Assembly: GCF_014946725.1 (NCBI RefSeq)
Contig: NZ_JACFXY010000006.1
Span: 186,001-250,000, forward strand
Reading direction: 5' to 3'
Length of the DNA: 64,000 nucleotides
Source of the DNA: Mixta mediterraneensis
Lineage (GTDB): Bacteria; Pseudomonadota; Gammaproteobacteria; Enterobacterales; Enterobacteriaceae
Made by a program: the position numbers and the translations under genes. How positions within the stretch are numbered: the first letter of the stretch is position 1; each line of letters begins with the position of its first letter. The notes under the pieces are model-generated. The model saw nothing but the letters and a program-made list of their open reading frames with translations. It was not told the DNA's origin and searched no databases. This document shows, in pieces, positions 19,197 through 30,600 of this stretch.

Positions 19197-20438
19197 TTAT
19201 ACTTTACGGAAAATCAGCGAACCGTTAGTGCCACCAAAACCGAAGGAGTTACACAACGTGTATTCCAGGCCACTCACCTGTCGTGCGGTATGCGGGATGA
19301 AATCGAGATCACAGCCTTCATCCGGACTATCAAGGTTGATGGTCGGGGGGACAGCCTGGTCGCGTAATGCCAGAATCGAATAAATCGACTCAACGGCGCC
19401 TGCGGCTCCCAGCAAATGACCTGTCATTGACTTAGTTGAGCTAACCATCACCGTTTTGGCTGCATCGCCAAACACTGATTTCACGGCCTGCGCTTCCGCT
19501 TTGTCACCCGCTGGCGTAGACGTGCCATGGGCGTTAACGTAGCCGATTTGCGCTGGGGAAAGCTGCGCATCACGCAGTGCATTCACCATAGCTGCTGCTG
19601 CACCGGCGCCATCTTCTGGCGGTGAAGTCATGTGATAAGCATCACTGCTCATACCAAAACCAACCACTTCCGCATAAATTTTTGCGCCACGCTTCTTCGC
19701 GTGCTCATACTCTTCCAGAACAACGATGCCAGCACCGTCGCCCAGCACGAACCCGTCACGATCTTTATCCCATGGGCGGCTAGCCGCTTGTGGATTTTCG
19801 TTATGGGTAGAGAGCGCACGCGCCGCGCCAAATCCACCAACACCCAAAGGAGTACTGGCCTTTTCAGCACCGCCAGCCAGCATAACGTCAGCATCGTTAT
19901 ACGCGATAATACGCGCAGCATGACCGATATTATGCACGCCAGAAGTACATGCCGTCGCGATAGAGATGCTAGGACCTTTCAGGCCATACATGATGGTTAA
20001 ATGTCCTGCCACCATGTTTACGATGGTTGAAGGCACAAAGAACGGGCTGATTTTACGCGGGCCGCCGTTGACCAGTGAAGTGTGGTTATCTTCAATTAAC
20101 CCCAGGCCACCGATACCGGAACCAATTGCCGCCCCAACACGACCTGCATTTTCATCGGTTATGACTAAACCGCTGTCATGCATGGCCTGAATGCCAGCAA
20201 CAACGCCATATTGGATGAACTCATCCATCTTGCGCTGATCTTTGCGCGCGATGAAATCATCACAATTGAAATTTCTCACTAAGCCTGCAAAGCGTGTTGC
20301 GTAGGCACTAGTATCAAAATGATCGATCAGGTTAATGCCGCTCTGACCGGCAAGGAGAGCACTCCAGGTAGACTCTACGGTATTGCCGACAGGAGACAAC
20401 ATGCCAAGACCGGTCACAACTACACGACGCTTAGACAC
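19197..20438 (-). CDS. fabF: FabF, beta-ketoacyl-ACP synthase II
   Basis: Condensing enzyme (413 aa) that extends acyl-ACP with malonyl-ACP and adjusts membrane fluidity through cis-vaccenate. The catalytic Cys is in [12 protein letters not shown] near residue 164, with histidines in [11 protein letters not shown] and [12 protein letters not shown]; the glycine-rich C-terminus [14 protein letters not shown] is intact. The start is GTG at 20438 (encoding [12 protein letters not shown]), with GGAGG six bases upstream; a longer frame to 20480 has no family support. Last of the fab genes. Confidence 0.97.
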   Translation of the reverse strand: MSKRRVVVTGLGMLSPVGNTVESTWSALLAGQSGINLIDHFDTSAYATRFAGLVRNFNCDDFIARKDQRKMDEFIQYGVVAGIQAMHDSGLVITDENAGRVGAAIGSGIGGLGLIEDNHTSLVNGGPRKISPFFVPSTIVNMVAGHLTIMYGLKGPSISIATACTSGVHNIGHAARIIAYNDADVMLAGGAEKASTPLGVGGFGAARALSTHNENPQAASRPWDKDRDGFVLGDGAGIVVLEEYEHAKKRGAKIYAEVVGFGMSSDAYHMTSPPEDGAGAAAAMVNALRDAQLSPAQIGYVNAHGTSTPAGDKAEAQAVKSVFGDAAKTVMVSSTKSMTGHLLGAAGAVESIYSILALRDQAVPPTINLDSPDEGCDLDFIPHTARQVSGLEYTLCNSFGFGGTNGSLIFRKV

Positions 20439-20522
20439 GTTCGTCCTCCAGGGAGGGGAAATAAGAACTATGTGGGACAAACATAATACTCAGGCGGTCG
20501 AATGACCGCCTGACGGTATTCA

Positions 20523-20759
20523 TTAGCCTTTATGGCTATTGATATAATCGATCGCTGCCTGAACGGTAGTGATTTTCTCAGCTTCTTCGTCTGGAATTTC
20601 AGTATCAAACTCTTCTTCCAGAGCCATTACCAGCTCAACGGTATCAAGAGAATCAGCACCCAGGTCTTCTACGAAAGATGCAGAGTGGGTCACTTCTTCC
20701 TCTTTCACACCCAGCTGCTCACCAATGATTTTCTTAACGCGTTGTTCGATATCGCTCAT
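20523..20759 (-). CDS. acpP: AcpP, acyl carrier protein
   Basis: 78-residue acidic carrier that holds fatty-acid intermediates on phosphopantetheine. The attachment serine is in the invariant [15 protein letters not shown] motif (Ser37 counting Met). Nearly identical to the E. coli protein, differing only in the first third and the last few residues. Lies between fabG and fabF, each with intergenic gaps of 84-153 bases. Confidence 0.98.
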   Translation of the reverse strand: MSDIEQRVKKIIGEQLGVKEEEVTHSASFVEDLGADSLDTVELVMALEEEFDTEIPDEEAEKITTVQAAIDYINSHKG

Positions 20760-20912
20760 ACTATTTAATTTCCTATCAAAACTCGCTTTCGCGATGGTTT
20801 TCGTAGTGTATAAAATGTTGAAAAAGATGCAACAAAATCCCGGCTGGTCAAACCACGATTTTACGCTATTTTGCGGTTTTTACCGCAAATAATGCAAATG
20901 ATTTCGTGATTA

Positions 20913-21647
20913 TCACACCATGTACATACCGCCGTTGACGTGCAGCGTCTCACCCGTGATGTACGCAGCTTCGTCAGAGGCTAAAAATGCAACAGCATTG
21001 GCGATTTCTTGCGCTTCGCCTAAGCGACCCGCGGGTACTTCCGCCAAAATGCCAGAACGTTGATCTTCATTCAGCGCCCGCGTCATGTCCGTTTCGATAA
21101 AGCCCGGTGCCACGACGTTGACTGTAATGCCACGTGACGCGATTTCGCGCGCCAGTGATTTGCTAAAGCCAATCAAACCCGCTTTGGCTGCCGCGTAGTT
21201 TGCCTGGCCCGCGTTACCCATGGTTCCAACAACAGAACCGATGGTGATGATACGCCCCACGCGTTTTTTCATCATGGCACGCAAAACCGCCTTAGAAAGA
21301 CGGAAGACGGAAGAGAGGTTAGTATCAAGAATATCCTGCCACTCATCGTCTTTCATGCGCATCAGCAGATTATCACGCGTAATGCCTGCATTATTGACTA
21401 AAATGTCCACTTCGCCAAATTCAGCGCGAATTTTCTCTAAAACGCTATCGATCGATGCGGCGTCTGTCACGTTCAGCATCAAACCTTTACCGTTGTTACC
21501 CAGGTAAGCGCTAATAGCATCGGCGCCGCTTTGGCTGGTTGCGGTTCCCACAACTTTGGCACCCCGTGCCGCCAGTGTTTCCGCAATTGAACGACCAATG
21601 CCGCGACTCGCGCCGGTGACCAGCGCAACTTTACCTTCAAAACTCAT
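20913..21647 (-). CDS. fabG: FabG, 3-oxoacyl-ACP reductase
   Basis: NADPH-dependent short-chain dehydrogenase (244 aa) that reduces 3-ketoacyl-ACP in each elongation cycle. The cofactor loop TGASRGIGR is at residues 12-20, NNAG near 86, the catalytic Ser in ITIGSVVG near 138 and the YAAAK pair near 151-155. C-terminus GETLHVNGGMYMV is complete. Ten bases after fabD in the same transcript. Confidence 0.98.
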   Translation of the reverse strand: MSFEGKVALVTGASRGIGRSIAETLAARGAKVVGTATSQSGADAISAYLGNNGKGLMLNVTDAASIDSVLEKIRAEFGEVDILVNNAGITRDNLLMRMKDDEWQDILDTNLSSVFRLSKAVLRAMMKKRVGRIITIGSVVGTMGNAGQANYAAAKAGLIGFSKSLAREIASRGITVNVVAPGFIETDMTRALNEDQRSGILAEVPAGRLGEAQEIANAVAFLASDEAAYITGETLHVNGGMYMV

Positions 21648-21657
21648 ATTATCCCTC

Positions 21658-22590
21658 TTATTCCTGTTCCAGAGCCGCTTTTAACGAAGCAGGATCGTTA
21701 ACAGCGGCTGCGGTCAGGCTATCAACAATACGTTTAGTCAAACCGGTCAGTACTTTACCTGGACCCATTTCCAGCAATTGCGTAACGCCTTGAGCCGCCA
21801 TTGCCTCAACGCTTTCCGTCCAGCGTACCGGGCTATAAAGCTGGCGCACTAATGCATGGCGGATCGCAGCGGTATCCGATTCAGCTTTAACATCAACGTT
21901 GTTAATGACTGGTACAGCAGGTGCACTGAACGTCAATTTTTCCAGCGCAACGGCCAGCTTGTCAGCGGCAGGCTTCATCAACGCGCAATGAGAAGGCACA
22001 CTGACCGGTAACGGCAACGCGCGCTTCGCGCCTGCAGCTTTACAAGCCGCGCCAGCACGTTCGACAGCGTCTTTATTACCCGCAATAACCACCTGTCCCG
22101 GCGAGTTAAAGTTGACCGGCGAGACCACCTGACCTTGCGCACTTTCTTCGCATGCTTTACGAATAGACGCATCATCCAGCCCAATGATGGCTTGCATCGC
22201 CCCGGTTCCTTCCGGCACCGCTTCCTGCATCAGTTTGCCGCGCAGCTCAACCAGTTTGATAGCATCAGCAAACGTCAACACGCCGGCACAAACCAGCGCA
22301 GAATATTCGCCCAGGCTGTGGCCTGCCATCAGAACGGGTTGTTCACCGCCCTGCTGCTGCCATACGCGATAGATTGCTACGGATGATGCCAACAACGCTG
22401 GCTGGGTTTGCCAGGTTTTATTCAGTGCTTCAGCCGGACCCTGGCTGACCAGCTGCCACAGGTCGTAACCCAGCGCGTCAGACGCCTCGCGGAAAGTCTC
22501 TTCTACCTGCGGATAAGCCGCGGCCAGCTCGGTCAACATGCCCACGGCCTGCGAACCCTGGCCTGGGAAAACAAAAGCAAATTGCGTCAT
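21658..22590 (-). CDS. fabD: FabD, malonyl-CoA:ACP transacylase
   Basis: Transfers malonyl from CoA to ACP (310 aa). The nucleophile Ser lies in AGHSLGEYSALV near residue 92, the partner His in SVPSHCALMKPA near 201, and GQGSQ at the start lines the active site. The start MTQFAFVFPGQG at 22590 was chosen from family similarity; the frame opens seven codons earlier inside fabH. Adjacent to fabH and fabG. Confidence 0.97.
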   Translation of the reverse strand: MTQFAFVFPGQGSQAVGMLTELAAAYPQVEETFREASDALGYDLWQLVSQGPAEALNKTWQTQPALLASSVAIYRVWQQQGGEQPVLMAGHSLGEYSALVCAGVLTFADAIKLVELRGKLMQEAVPEGTGAMQAIIGLDDASIRKACEESAQGQVVSPVNFNSPGQVVIAGNKDAVERAGAACKAAGAKRALPLPVSVPSHCALMKPAADKLAVALEKLTFSAPAVPVINNVDVKAESDTAAIRHALVRQLYSPVRWTESVEAMAAQGVTQLLEMGPGKVLTGLTKRIVDSLTAAAVNDPASLKAALEQE

Positions 22591-22607
22591 TTCCAAATTC
22601 CTTTCAA

Positions 22608-23561
22608 TCAAAAGCGAACCAGCGCTGAACCCCAGGTGAAACCACCGCCAAAAGCCTCCAGCAGAATCAATTGTCCGCGTTTGATACGGCCATCGCGTAC
22701 GGCTTCATCTAATGCGCCAGGCACAGAAGCCGCTGAGGTATTACCGTGGCGATCCAAGGTTACAACCACTTTATCCATGGTCATGCCCAGTTTTTTTGCC
22801 GTTGCGCTAATAATGCGAAGATTTGCCTGATGGGGCACCAGCCAGTCGAGCATTTCGCGATCGAGATTATTGGCCTGCAGCGTTTCGTCAACGATATGCG
22901 CCAGCTCAGTCACGGCGACTTTAAAGACTTCGTTGCCCGCCATGGTAAGGTAAGCGGGCTGATCCTGCTGCGCCCGATCCTGATAAGGTAGCGTCAGCAA
23001 CTGGGCATAACGCCCATCTGCGTGCAGATGCGTCGAAATGATGCCTTGTTCTTCGCTCTGACCAAGCACCACCGCGCCCGCACCATCGCCAAACAGGATA
23101 ATAGTGCCACGATCGTTAGGATCCAGCGTACGTGCAAGAACGTCGGCACCAATGACCAGCGCATGCTTAACCGCACCATTTTTAATGTACTGATCGGCAA
23201 CGCTTAAAGCGTAAGTGAAACCCGCACAAGCCGCCGCAAGGTCAAAGGCTGCACAATCTTTAATGTCCAGCATTTGCTGAATCATACAGGCTGAACTGGG
23301 GAAAGCATGACTGGATGAGGTAGTAGCAACAATAATCAGTCCCACGTCACTGGCGTCGATACCGGCCATTTCAAGCGCGCGCTGCGCGGCTTGTGAACCC
23401 ATGGTTGCGACGGTTTCATCCGGCGCGGCAATGCGGCGTTCACGGATACCGGTACGGGTAACAATCCACTCGTCCGAAGTCTCTACCATTTTTTCCAGAT
23501 CGGCATTTGTGCGGACCTGGCTGGGCAAATAACTGCCCGTACCGATAATTTTGGTAAACAT
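22608..23561 (-). CDS. fabH: FabH, beta-ketoacyl-ACP synthase III
   Basis: Starts fatty-acid synthesis by joining acetyl-CoA to malonyl-ACP (317 aa). The Cys-His-Asn triad is visible: Cys in [12 protein letters not shown] near residue 112, His in [10 protein letters not shown] near 244 and Asn in [10 protein letters not shown] near 274. Complete, ending [16 protein letters not shown]. The start codon abuts the plsX stop, so expression is probably linked. Confidence 0.98.
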   Translation of the reverse strand: MFTKIIGTGSYLPSQVRTNADLEKMVETSDEWIVTRTGIRERRIAAPDETVATMGSQAAQRALEMAGIDASDVGLIIVATTSSSHAFPSSACMIQQMLDIKDCAAFDLAAACAGFTYALSVADQYIKNGAVKHALVIGADVLARTLDPNDRGTIILFGDGAGAVVLGQSEEQGIISTHLHADGRYAQLLTLPYQDRAQQDQPAYLTMAGNEVFKVAVTELAHIVDETLQANNLDREMLDWLVPHQANLRIISATAKKLGMTMDKVVVTLDRHGNTSAASVPGALDEAVRDGRIKRGQLILLEAFGGGFTWGSALVRF

Positions 23562-24602
23562 CTAGGCTTTGTCACTCCTGGCTAATACAGCGTCAAGGCG
23601 CGCGGCAATTCGTTCAGGAACTTGCCGCCGCACCGCCTGCTCTGCCTGTTCTATCGCCACAGCGAACGCGCATTGATTGGCTGCGCCATGGCTTTTGATC
23701 ACTGTTCCGCGCAATCCTAACAGACAAGCGCCATTGTACTGGTCGGGGTTGAGATGGCCAAAGCGCCTCGCCAGACGTTTTTGTACCCAACGTCCCAGCA
23801 ATTTCAACCACCATGACCGTTTTTTACCTTCCCCTGATGATTTCAGCAGCGAAAGGAACATTCTTACCACGCCTTCCATCGTCTTCAACGTCACGTTGCC
23901 AACGAAACCATCACACACCAGCACATCCGTTTTGCCGGTAAGCAGATCGTTACCTTCAAGGTAACCAATATAGTTGATGTATGGAGATTCTCTCAGGGTT
24001 GCGGCTGCTTCGCGAATACTTTCAAGCCCCTTGGTCTCTTCCTGACCAATATTGAGAAGCGCCACGCGCGGTTTTACAATGCCAAGCACCTCTTCCGCCA
24101 TGACTGCGCCCATCACCGCAAACTGCACCAGCATTACGCTGTCCGAATTAATATTGGCACCTAAATCTAATATCACCGTTTTGCCCTGCTGCTGGTGGGG
24201 CAGCACAGACATTAACGCGGGTCGCTCAATACCATCCAGCGGCTTCAACAGCATTTTTGATAACCCCATCAAAGCACCGGTATTACCGGCACTGATGCAG
24301 GCTTGTGCCCGTCCCTCTTTTACCAGCTCCAGCGCAACACGCATCGAACTGCCGCGACTGTTACGGATGGCTTGAGCGGGTCGTGCATCACTTGCAATAA
24401 CCGATTCGGCAGGGATAACCTGCAAACGCCCCAGTAAAGAGGAATCCGCTTTGGCAAGCAATGGCGTGAAGGTGTCGGGATTTCCGACCAGAAGAAGATG
24501 TAGTTGCGAATGAGAGGCCAGTGCCTGCAATGCTGCAGGCACTGTCACGCAAGGACCGAAGTCCCCGCCCATGGCATCAATCGCCAGGGTCAAACGTGTC
24601 AA
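23562..24602 (-). CDS. plsX: PlsX, phosphate acyltransferase
   Basis: Makes acyl-phosphate from acyl-ACP for the PlsY route to phosphatidic acid (346 aa). Family features include [14 protein letters not shown] at the N-terminus, [16 protein letters not shown] and [15 protein letters not shown]. The start is TTG at 24602 (encoding MTRLTLAI), with AAGG six bases upstream, as in E. coli. About ten residues shorter at the C-terminus than the E. coli protein, without disturbing conserved parts. Between rpmF and fabH. Confidence 0.96.
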   Translation of the reverse strand: MTRLTLAIDAMGGDFGPCVTVPAALQALASHSQLHLLLVGNPDTFTPLLAKADSSLLGRLQVIPAESVIASDARPAQAIRNSRGSSMRVALELVKEGRAQACISAGNTGALMGLSKMLLKPLDGIERPALMSVLPHQQQGKTVILDLGANINSDSVMLVQFAVMGAVMAEEVLGIVKPRVALLNIGQEETKGLESIREAAATLRESPYINYIGYLEGNDLLTGKTDVLVCDGFVGNVTLKTMEGVVRMFLSLLKSSGEGKKRSWWLKLLGRWVQKRLARRFGHLNPDQYNGACLLGLRGTVIKSHGAANQCAFAVAIEQAEQAVRRQVPERIAARLDAVLARSDKA

Positions 24603-24626
24603 GGTATGCCTTGCTAAGCGCAAGTC

Positions 24627-24797
24627 TTATTTAACGGTAACCTTGCGACCGCGGTAGTAACCATCCGCAGTGATATGGTGACGCAGATGAGTTTCGCCGG
24701 AAACTTTATCTACTGACAGAGTGGTGGTGGTCAGCGCATCGTGCGAACGACGCATGCCACGCTTAGAACGGGTGGGTTTATTCTGTTGTACGGCCAT
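24627..24797 (-). CDS. rpmF: 50S ribosomal protein bL32
   Basis: 56-residue basic ribosomal protein. It begins [20 protein letters not shown] and ends [12 protein letters not shown]. One residue shorter than E. coli bL32 in the TTTTLSVD region. Located between yceD and plsX, the standard arrangement that links ribosome and lipid synthesis genes. The ATG at 24797 follows an AGGAGTAAGGT-like site. Confidence 0.97.
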   Translation of the reverse strand: MAVQQNKPTRSKRGMRRSHDALTTTTLSVDKVSGETHLRHHITADGYYRGRKVTVK

Positions 24798-24811
24798 GGA
24801 CCTTACTCCTA

Positions 24812-25333
24812 TTACTTACGCTTTAAACTGGCTAATACGGCAAATGGGTTTGGTTTTTCCGCCTCTGCAGGCAATTTACCAAAGACCATGTCCGCCTCGG
24901 ACACTTCACAGTGTTCAGAATCATGCACCGGAACGACAGGCAGCGCGAGGATCACTTCATCCTCAATAACCGCCAACAGGTCAATTTCACCGTATTCGTT
25001 GACATCGACCGGTTCGTACGCTTCCGGCAACGCTTCGGCCTGCTCTTCAGAAGAGACAGGACTAAAGCAATAGCTTACGTGGACATGGTGCGGAAACACC
25101 TGATTGCAGCGCTGGCAGCGTAACGTCACTTGAACATCAGCCGTACCTGTCAGCACAGCCAGACGTTGGCTGTCAACCGCAAACGACATGGAGCAATCTA
25201 CATCACTGTCCACACTAACGACCGACTCGGCCACGCGCTCCACCTGTTCAGGCGTGTACACACCTTGATAATCAAGGCGTTTTTGAGCGGTGCGGACAGG
25301 GTCCAGCGTTAGGGGTAATTTTACCTTTTGCAT
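24812..25333 (-). CDS. yceD: YceD, DUF177 protein linked to 23S rRNA accumulation
   Basis: 173-residue protein widely found next to rpmF; in plants and bacteria the family is needed for normal 23S rRNA levels. It begins [20 protein letters not shown], carries a CQRC motif near residue 92, and has acidic family motifs [17 protein letters not shown] and [16 protein letters not shown], ending [12 protein letters not shown]. Very close to the E. coli protein. First gene of the yceD-rpmF-plsX-fabHDG unit, divergent from yceF. Confidence 0.95.
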   Translation of the reverse strand: MQKVKLPLTLDPVRTAQKRLDYQGVYTPEQVERVAESVVSVDSDVDCSMSFAVDSQRLAVLTGTADVQVTLRCQRCNQVFPHHVHVSYCFSPVSSEEQAEALPEAYEPVDVNEYGEIDLLAVIEDEVILALPVVPVHDSEHCEVSEADMVFGKLPAEAEKPNPFAVLASLKRK

Positions 25334-25473
25334 AGGGCGCGCATATTAACTTTGTAATGTCATAGAGTCAAAGAAAAAGGCCGTTTAACAGCATCTTTCA
25401 ACCACTATTCGCATCCAGTGCGGCGCACAGTTTAAAATGACTGTCACCAATTCGCTATCAATATTGAAAAAAA

Positions 25474-26061
25474 ATGACGGCATCGATTCTTTTAGCTTCA
25501 ACCTCGCCATATCGTCGGGCGTTATTAACGAAATTCGGCCTGCCTTTTATTACTGATTCACCGCAGGTTGATGAGACCGCTTTCCCGGATGAAACGGCAG
25601 AAAGGCTGGTTACGCGCCTTGCCGTTGCTAAAGCGCAGGCACAAGCTGAAAAATATCCAGAGCACTGGATTATCGGATCCGATCAGGTTTGTGTATTAGA
25701 GGGGAAAATTACCGGCAAGCCGCATATGATTGAAAATGCCCAGGCGCAATTGCGTGCCGCCAGCGGCAACAGCGTTACTTTTTATACCGGGTTAGCGCTT
25801 TATCATCACAGCAGCCGCTATTTAAGGCAATGTTGTGAGCCGTTTACCGTGCATTTTCGTCATTTAAGCGATGATGAAATTGCAAACTATATAGAGAAAG
25901 AACAGCCATTTGAGTGTGCAGGCAGTTTTAAAAGTGAAGGGCTGGGAATTTGCTTATTTGACAGATTAGAGGGCCGCGATCCCAATACACTGATTGGGTT
26001 ACCGTTGATTGCGCTTAACGGTATGTTGCGAGAAGTCGGCCTCAACCCGTTAGCAGGTTGA
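25474..26061 (+). CDS. yceF: YceF, Maf-type nucleotide pyrophosphatase
   Basis: 195-residue Maf-family enzyme; E. coli YceF hydrolyses 7-methyl-GTP, a house-cleaning activity. Key segments are [13 protein letters not shown] at residues 6-18, [11 protein letters not shown] near 34, the catalytic region IIGSDQVCV near 69, and [13 protein letters not shown] near 170. Convergent with rluC, with only 11 bases between stop codons. Confidence 0.94.
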   Translation: MTASILLASTSPYRRALLTKFGLPFITDSPQVDETAFPDETAERLVTRLAVAKAQAQAEKYPEHWIIGSDQVCVLEGKITGKPHMIENAQAQLRAASGNSVTFYTGLALYHHSSRYLRQCCEPFTVHFRHLSDDEIANYIEKEQPFECAGSFKSEGLGICLFDRLEGRDPNTLIGLPLIALNGMLREVGLNPLAG

Positions 26062-26072
26062 GGCGCAGCGCG

Positions 26073-27029
26073 TCAGCTTTTTTGCTGGCGCAACTTCTGT
26101 AAGCAACGTTTCAGTCCCTCGTCTAACGGCGCTTCCATTCGCATCATCTCTCCGGTGCCAGGATGGGTAAACGTCAATGCCGCAGCGTGCAAAAACAGAC
26201 GTTTTAAACCGGTCGGTGCAAGCTGGTCATCAAAGTTTCGTTCACCGTAACGGTCGTCAAAAGCGATGGGATGTCCGGCATGCAGCGTATGGACGCGAAT
26301 CTGGTGCGTTCGTCCGGTGACCGGGCTTGCTTTCACCAGGGTGGCAAATGCAAAACGCTCTTCTACCTTAAACCGTGTTTCCGATGGCTTTCCCTCTGCG
26401 CTGACACGCACGACACGCTCGCCGCTCTGCAAAATATTCTTCAGCAGCGGAGCCTGTACGACTTTAAGATGTGAAGGCCAGTTGCCGCGCACCAGCGCCA
26501 AATAATCCTTTTGCATCCCCTTTTCACGCAATTGCTCATGTAAAGAGCGCAACGCCGAGCGTTTCTTGGCGACCAATAAAATACCGGAGGTATCACGATC
26601 AAGACGGTGGACCAGTTCAAGGAAACGGGCCTCCGGGCGCAAGGCGCGTAAGCCTTCAATGACACCAAAATTCAGGCCACTGCCACCATGCACGGCCGTG
26701 CCTGAAGGTTTATTCAACACCAAAAGATAATCATCTTCATACAAAATGGCATCGGCTAAAGACGCCACTTTCGCCAGCTTAGGCGAAACGGCCTCATCAT
26801 CTCGTTCCGCCACCCGTACCGGCTGAATACGAACTTCATCGCCCTCTTCCAGTTTATATTCCGGTTTGATGCGTTTTTTATTTACCCGCACCTCGCCTTT
26901 ACGCACGATGCGATAAATCATGCTTTTTGGCACACCCTTCAGTTGCGTGCGTAAAAAGTTATCGATTCGTTGACCGGCATTTTCAGCCGTGATGGCGACA
27001 AGCTGTACGCCAGGATTCTCTGTTTTCAT
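26073..27029 (-). CDS. rluC: RluC, 23S rRNA pseudouridine synthase
   Basis: Modifies U955, U2504 and U2580 of 23S rRNA in E. coli (318 aa). An N-terminal S4-like RNA-binding domain (QRIDNFLRTQLKGVPKS, RKGEVRVNKKRI) is followed by the RluA-type catalytic domain with the Asp in HRLDRDTSG near residue 144 and GRTHQIRVH near 240. The start MKTENPGVQLV at 27029 matches the family; a frame to 27068 is not needed. Divergent from rne. Confidence 0.96.
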   Translation of the reverse strand: MKTENPGVQLVAITAENAGQRIDNFLRTQLKGVPKSMIYRIVRKGEVRVNKKRIKPEYKLEEGDEVRIQPVRVAERDDEAVSPKLAKVASLADAILYEDDYLLVLNKPSGTAVHGGSGLNFGVIEGLRALRPEARFLELVHRLDRDTSGILLVAKKRSALRSLHEQLREKGMQKDYLALVRGNWPSHLKVVQAPLLKNILQSGERVVRVSAEGKPSETRFKVEERFAFATLVKASPVTGRTHQIRVHTLHAGHPIAFDDRYGERNFDDQLAPTGLKRLFLHAAALTFTHPGTGEMMRMEAPLDEGLKRCLQKLRQQKS

Positions 27030-27304
27030 GGCGGCGATTCTAAATAGTGTCCTTAGATAGCGCCACACCTTTTTCTGTGCTTAACTCTTTGCGTATTGCT
27101 GACTTAAGCGACACGGACGCTGACTTTTTCTACGATACGTCCTGTCACCCACTCTATTAGCGCGGTAAATGTAAAGAAACTTTCCCAGGCGATTAAAGTC
27201 GCCTTGCTATATGAAGGTTAGCAATGGAATAATGCTTAAGTTTCTTACCTGAACCGTTTCCGGACAGGAAAAAGCGAAATTAGTTATTTTACCGGATTGA
27301 GCAA

Positions 27305-27601
27305 ACACGCAGCAATGGCGTAAGACGTAATGCAAAATCAGGTACTTAGCGGGCTGCGGGTTGCGGCCTGGACAGCAGTTTGGGATGCACGGGTTTTCAA
27401 ATTCTCTCTGGCATTTCCACTATCTGGTGCTGTTTTTCCTTATGAAAAACAGGCCACCGACGTTATTTGCGCCCCTCGCGCGGTCGATAACCGTGAGGTT
27501 GACGACATTGCACTAAGTCACGGGGCCATCGGTTGATACTCGTCCAGGGTAACTATGCCCGCAGCTTTAATCACTCATGAAAGAATAACGAGTAAGTCAC
27601 G
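27305..27601 (+). promoter_or_regulatory. rne 5' untranslated leader (autoregulatory element)
   Basis: About 300 bases before rne contain blocks that match the E. coli rne leader as I know it: GCAATGGCGTAAGACGTA (27312), TTAGCGGGCTGCGGGTTGC (27346), ATGAAAAACAGG, CGATAACCGTGAGGTTG (27484) and AAGAATAACGAGTAAGT before the start. In E. coli this structured leader lets RNase E cut and limit its own mRNA. The stretch 27030-27311 between it and rluC should hold both promoters; I see no gene there. Confidence 0.8.
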
Positions 27602-30600
27602 ATGAAAAGAATGTTAATTAACGCAACTCAGCAGGAGGAGTTGCGCGTTGCCCTGGTTGACGGACAACGTCTGTACGATCTGGATATTGAAAGTCCAGGC
27701 CACGAACAGAAAAAAGCCAACATCTACAAAGGTAAAATCACCCGCATTGAACCCAGTCTCGAAGCTGCGTTTGTCGATTACGGCGCAGAACGTCACGGTT
27801 TCCTCCCTCTGAAAGAAATTTCCCGCGAAAACTTTCCAGCCAATTACAACGCGCATGGCCGTCCAAACATCAAGGACGTATTACGTGAAGGCCAGGAAGT
27901 CATTGTTCAGATCGATAAAGAAGAGCGTGGCAATAAAGGCGCAGCGCTGACCACCTTTATCTCTCTGGCAGGTAGCTATCTGGTGCTGATGCCGAATAAT
28001 CCTCGCGCGGGTGGCATTTCACGTCGTATCGAAGGTGATGACCGTACCGAGCTAAAAGAAGCGTTATCCGCTCTGGAATTACCGGAAGGGATGGGGTTGA
28101 TCGTTCGTACGGCGGGCGTAGGCAAATCCGCCGAATCACTGCAGTGGGATCTCAGCTTCCGCCTCAAACACTGGGAAGCGATCAAGAAAGCCGCTGAAAG
28201 TCGTCCTGCTCCGTTTCTGATTCATCAGGAAAGCAATGTGATTGTGCGCGCTTTCCGTGATTATCTCCGCCAGGACATTGGCGAGATCCTCATCGACAAT
28301 CCTAAAGTTCTGGAACTGGCGCGACAGCACATCGCTGCTCTCGGTCGCCCCGACTTCAGCAGCAAAATCAAACTGTACACCGGTGAGATTCCGCTGTTCA
28401 GCCATTATCAAATCGAGTCGCAGATTGAGTCCGCCTTCCAGCGCGAAGTCCGCCTGCCATCAGGGGGCTCAATTGTCATTGACAGCACCGAAGCGTTGAC
28501 TGCGATTGATATTAACTCCGCCCGTGCCACTCGCGGTGGCGACATCGAAGAAACGGCGTTTAATACCAACCTGGAAGCGGCGGATGAAATTGCGCGTCAG
28601 TTACGTCTGCGTGACCTCGGTGGGCTGATAGTTATCGACTTTATTGATATGACACCGGTTCGCCATCAGCGCGCGGTAGAAAATCGTCTGCGTGAGGCGG
28701 TTCGCCAGGGTCGCGCACGTATTCAGATTAGCCATATTTCGCGCTTCGGCCTGCTGGAAATGTCCCGTCAGCGTCTGAGTCCGTCGCTTGGCGAATCCAG
28801 TCATCACGTGTGCCCACGCTGTAGCGGCACCGGCACCATCCGTGATAACGAGTCGCTGTCATTGTCTATTCTGCGTCTGATTGAAGAAGAAGCCCTGAAA
28901 GACAACACTAAAGAAGTCCACGCGATTGTGCCGGTTCAGGTCGCTTCTTACCTGCTGAACGAAAAACGTGAAGCCGTCAATGCGATCGAGAAACGCCAGG
29001 GCGGTGTCCGCGCGGTAATCGTGCCAGATGACCGCATGGAGACGCCGCACTATTCGGTGTTACGCGTGCGTAACGGTGAAGAAACGCAAACCCTCAGCTA
29101 TCACCTGCCAAAACTGCATGAAGCAGAAATGGCGATGCCGTCTGAAGAAGAGCATGCGGAACGTCGTCGTCCTGAGCAGCCTGCGCTGGCCGCTTTTGTA
29201 ATGCCTGATGCCCCACCGGCGCCTGTCGAAGTTGCCCCTGAAGCACCAAAAGCTGAAGCGAAACCGGCGGCAAAACCTACCCCGAAAACCACAGCGAACG
29301 CAGCAGCCAGCACCGGTTTCCTGGGTCGTCTGTTTGGTGGACTGAAGAAGCTGTTTGCAGGTGAAGAAGCACCGACCGCTGCCCCTGTCGCTGCCCAGAC
29401 CGAGCCGAAAAAGCCTCAGGAAGAAGAAAGTGAGAACCAGCGTGGCGAGCGTCGTAACAATCGTCGCAACAATAATCGCCGCGAGCGGACGCCGCGTAAC
29501 GGTGATAATGCGCAAGCCCGTGATAACCGTGGACCACGCGAAAATCGCGAACCGCGTGAAAATCGTGAGCCGCGTGATACCACTGGTGAAAATCGCCGCA
29601 ACAAGCGTCAACCGACACAGAACGAGACACGCGATGATCGTAACACTGTACTGAGCGATGAAGCTCGCCAGCAGCGTGACGAGCAGCAGCAACAGCGTCG
29701 TGAGCAACGTGCTGAGCGCCAGCGTCGTCGTCAGGAAGAGAAGCGAGCCCAGCAGGAGGCGAGCAAAGCGGCTGAGACCGTACCCGTTAACGTGGTTGAA
29801 ACGCCGGAAGTGCAGGAAGATGAGCGCGTACAGGTTATGCCGCGTCGTAAGCAGCGCCAACTGTCACAGAAAATACGTGTAGACGATGCGAACCAGCCGC
29901 CGCAGGAACAGATCGACGTGACTGCTAAGCCAGAAGAAGCGCGTCAGGCGCAGCCGGTTATTGAAATGCCACAGGCTGTTGCGACGCCGGTTGAAGAGCA
30001 GCAGGACGAGAATGAAGGTCGTGACAGCGCCAATATGCCACGCCGCTCACGTCGCTCGCCACGTCATCTGCGCGTCAGTGGACAACGTCGCCGTCGCTAT
30101 CGTGATGAGCGTTATCCAACACAGTCTGCTATGCCGTTAACATCTGCTGCAGCTTCACCAGAAATGGCGTCAGGTAAAGTTTGGGTGCGCTATCCGGTTA
30201 GCCAGGCAAATGAAGAGCTGGCAACGCAGGACGCATTAAATGAAGCGCCGGATTACAGCCGTCAGGAAACCGCGGCAGCTGTCGCCCTGCCTACTGCTGC
30301 TGTTGAAACCCCTGTTGCGCAGGAAACATCCGTGCATCAGGCTGAACCTGTAGCTGAAACGCCGGTCACTATCGTAAATACCGATGACACAACGGCGATT
30401 GAAGCTCCTGTGAACGAAGAGCCATCAGTGATTCCAGCCGCAGCAGAAGCCAAAGCAGAGGCCATCGCTGAGCAGGCTGAACCCGCTGCGCCGGTCACTG
30501 ATGAACCCGCCGTTCAACAGGATCAAGCTATGGTTCAGCCAACAGCCGACGTGTCTGAGCCTGCTATTGAGAAACCTGTTGAGATCGCTGCACCGGTTAA

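Noticed and set aside
25334-25473. Possible SraB-like small RNA between yceD and yceF
   Set aside because: E. coli has a small RNA in this interval, but I could not recognise its sequence or a terminator here.
29060-29860. 266-residue antisense frame inside rne
   Set aside because: Shadow of the biased codons in the RNase E arginine/glutamate-rich region; low-complexity Leu/Thr/Phe translation.
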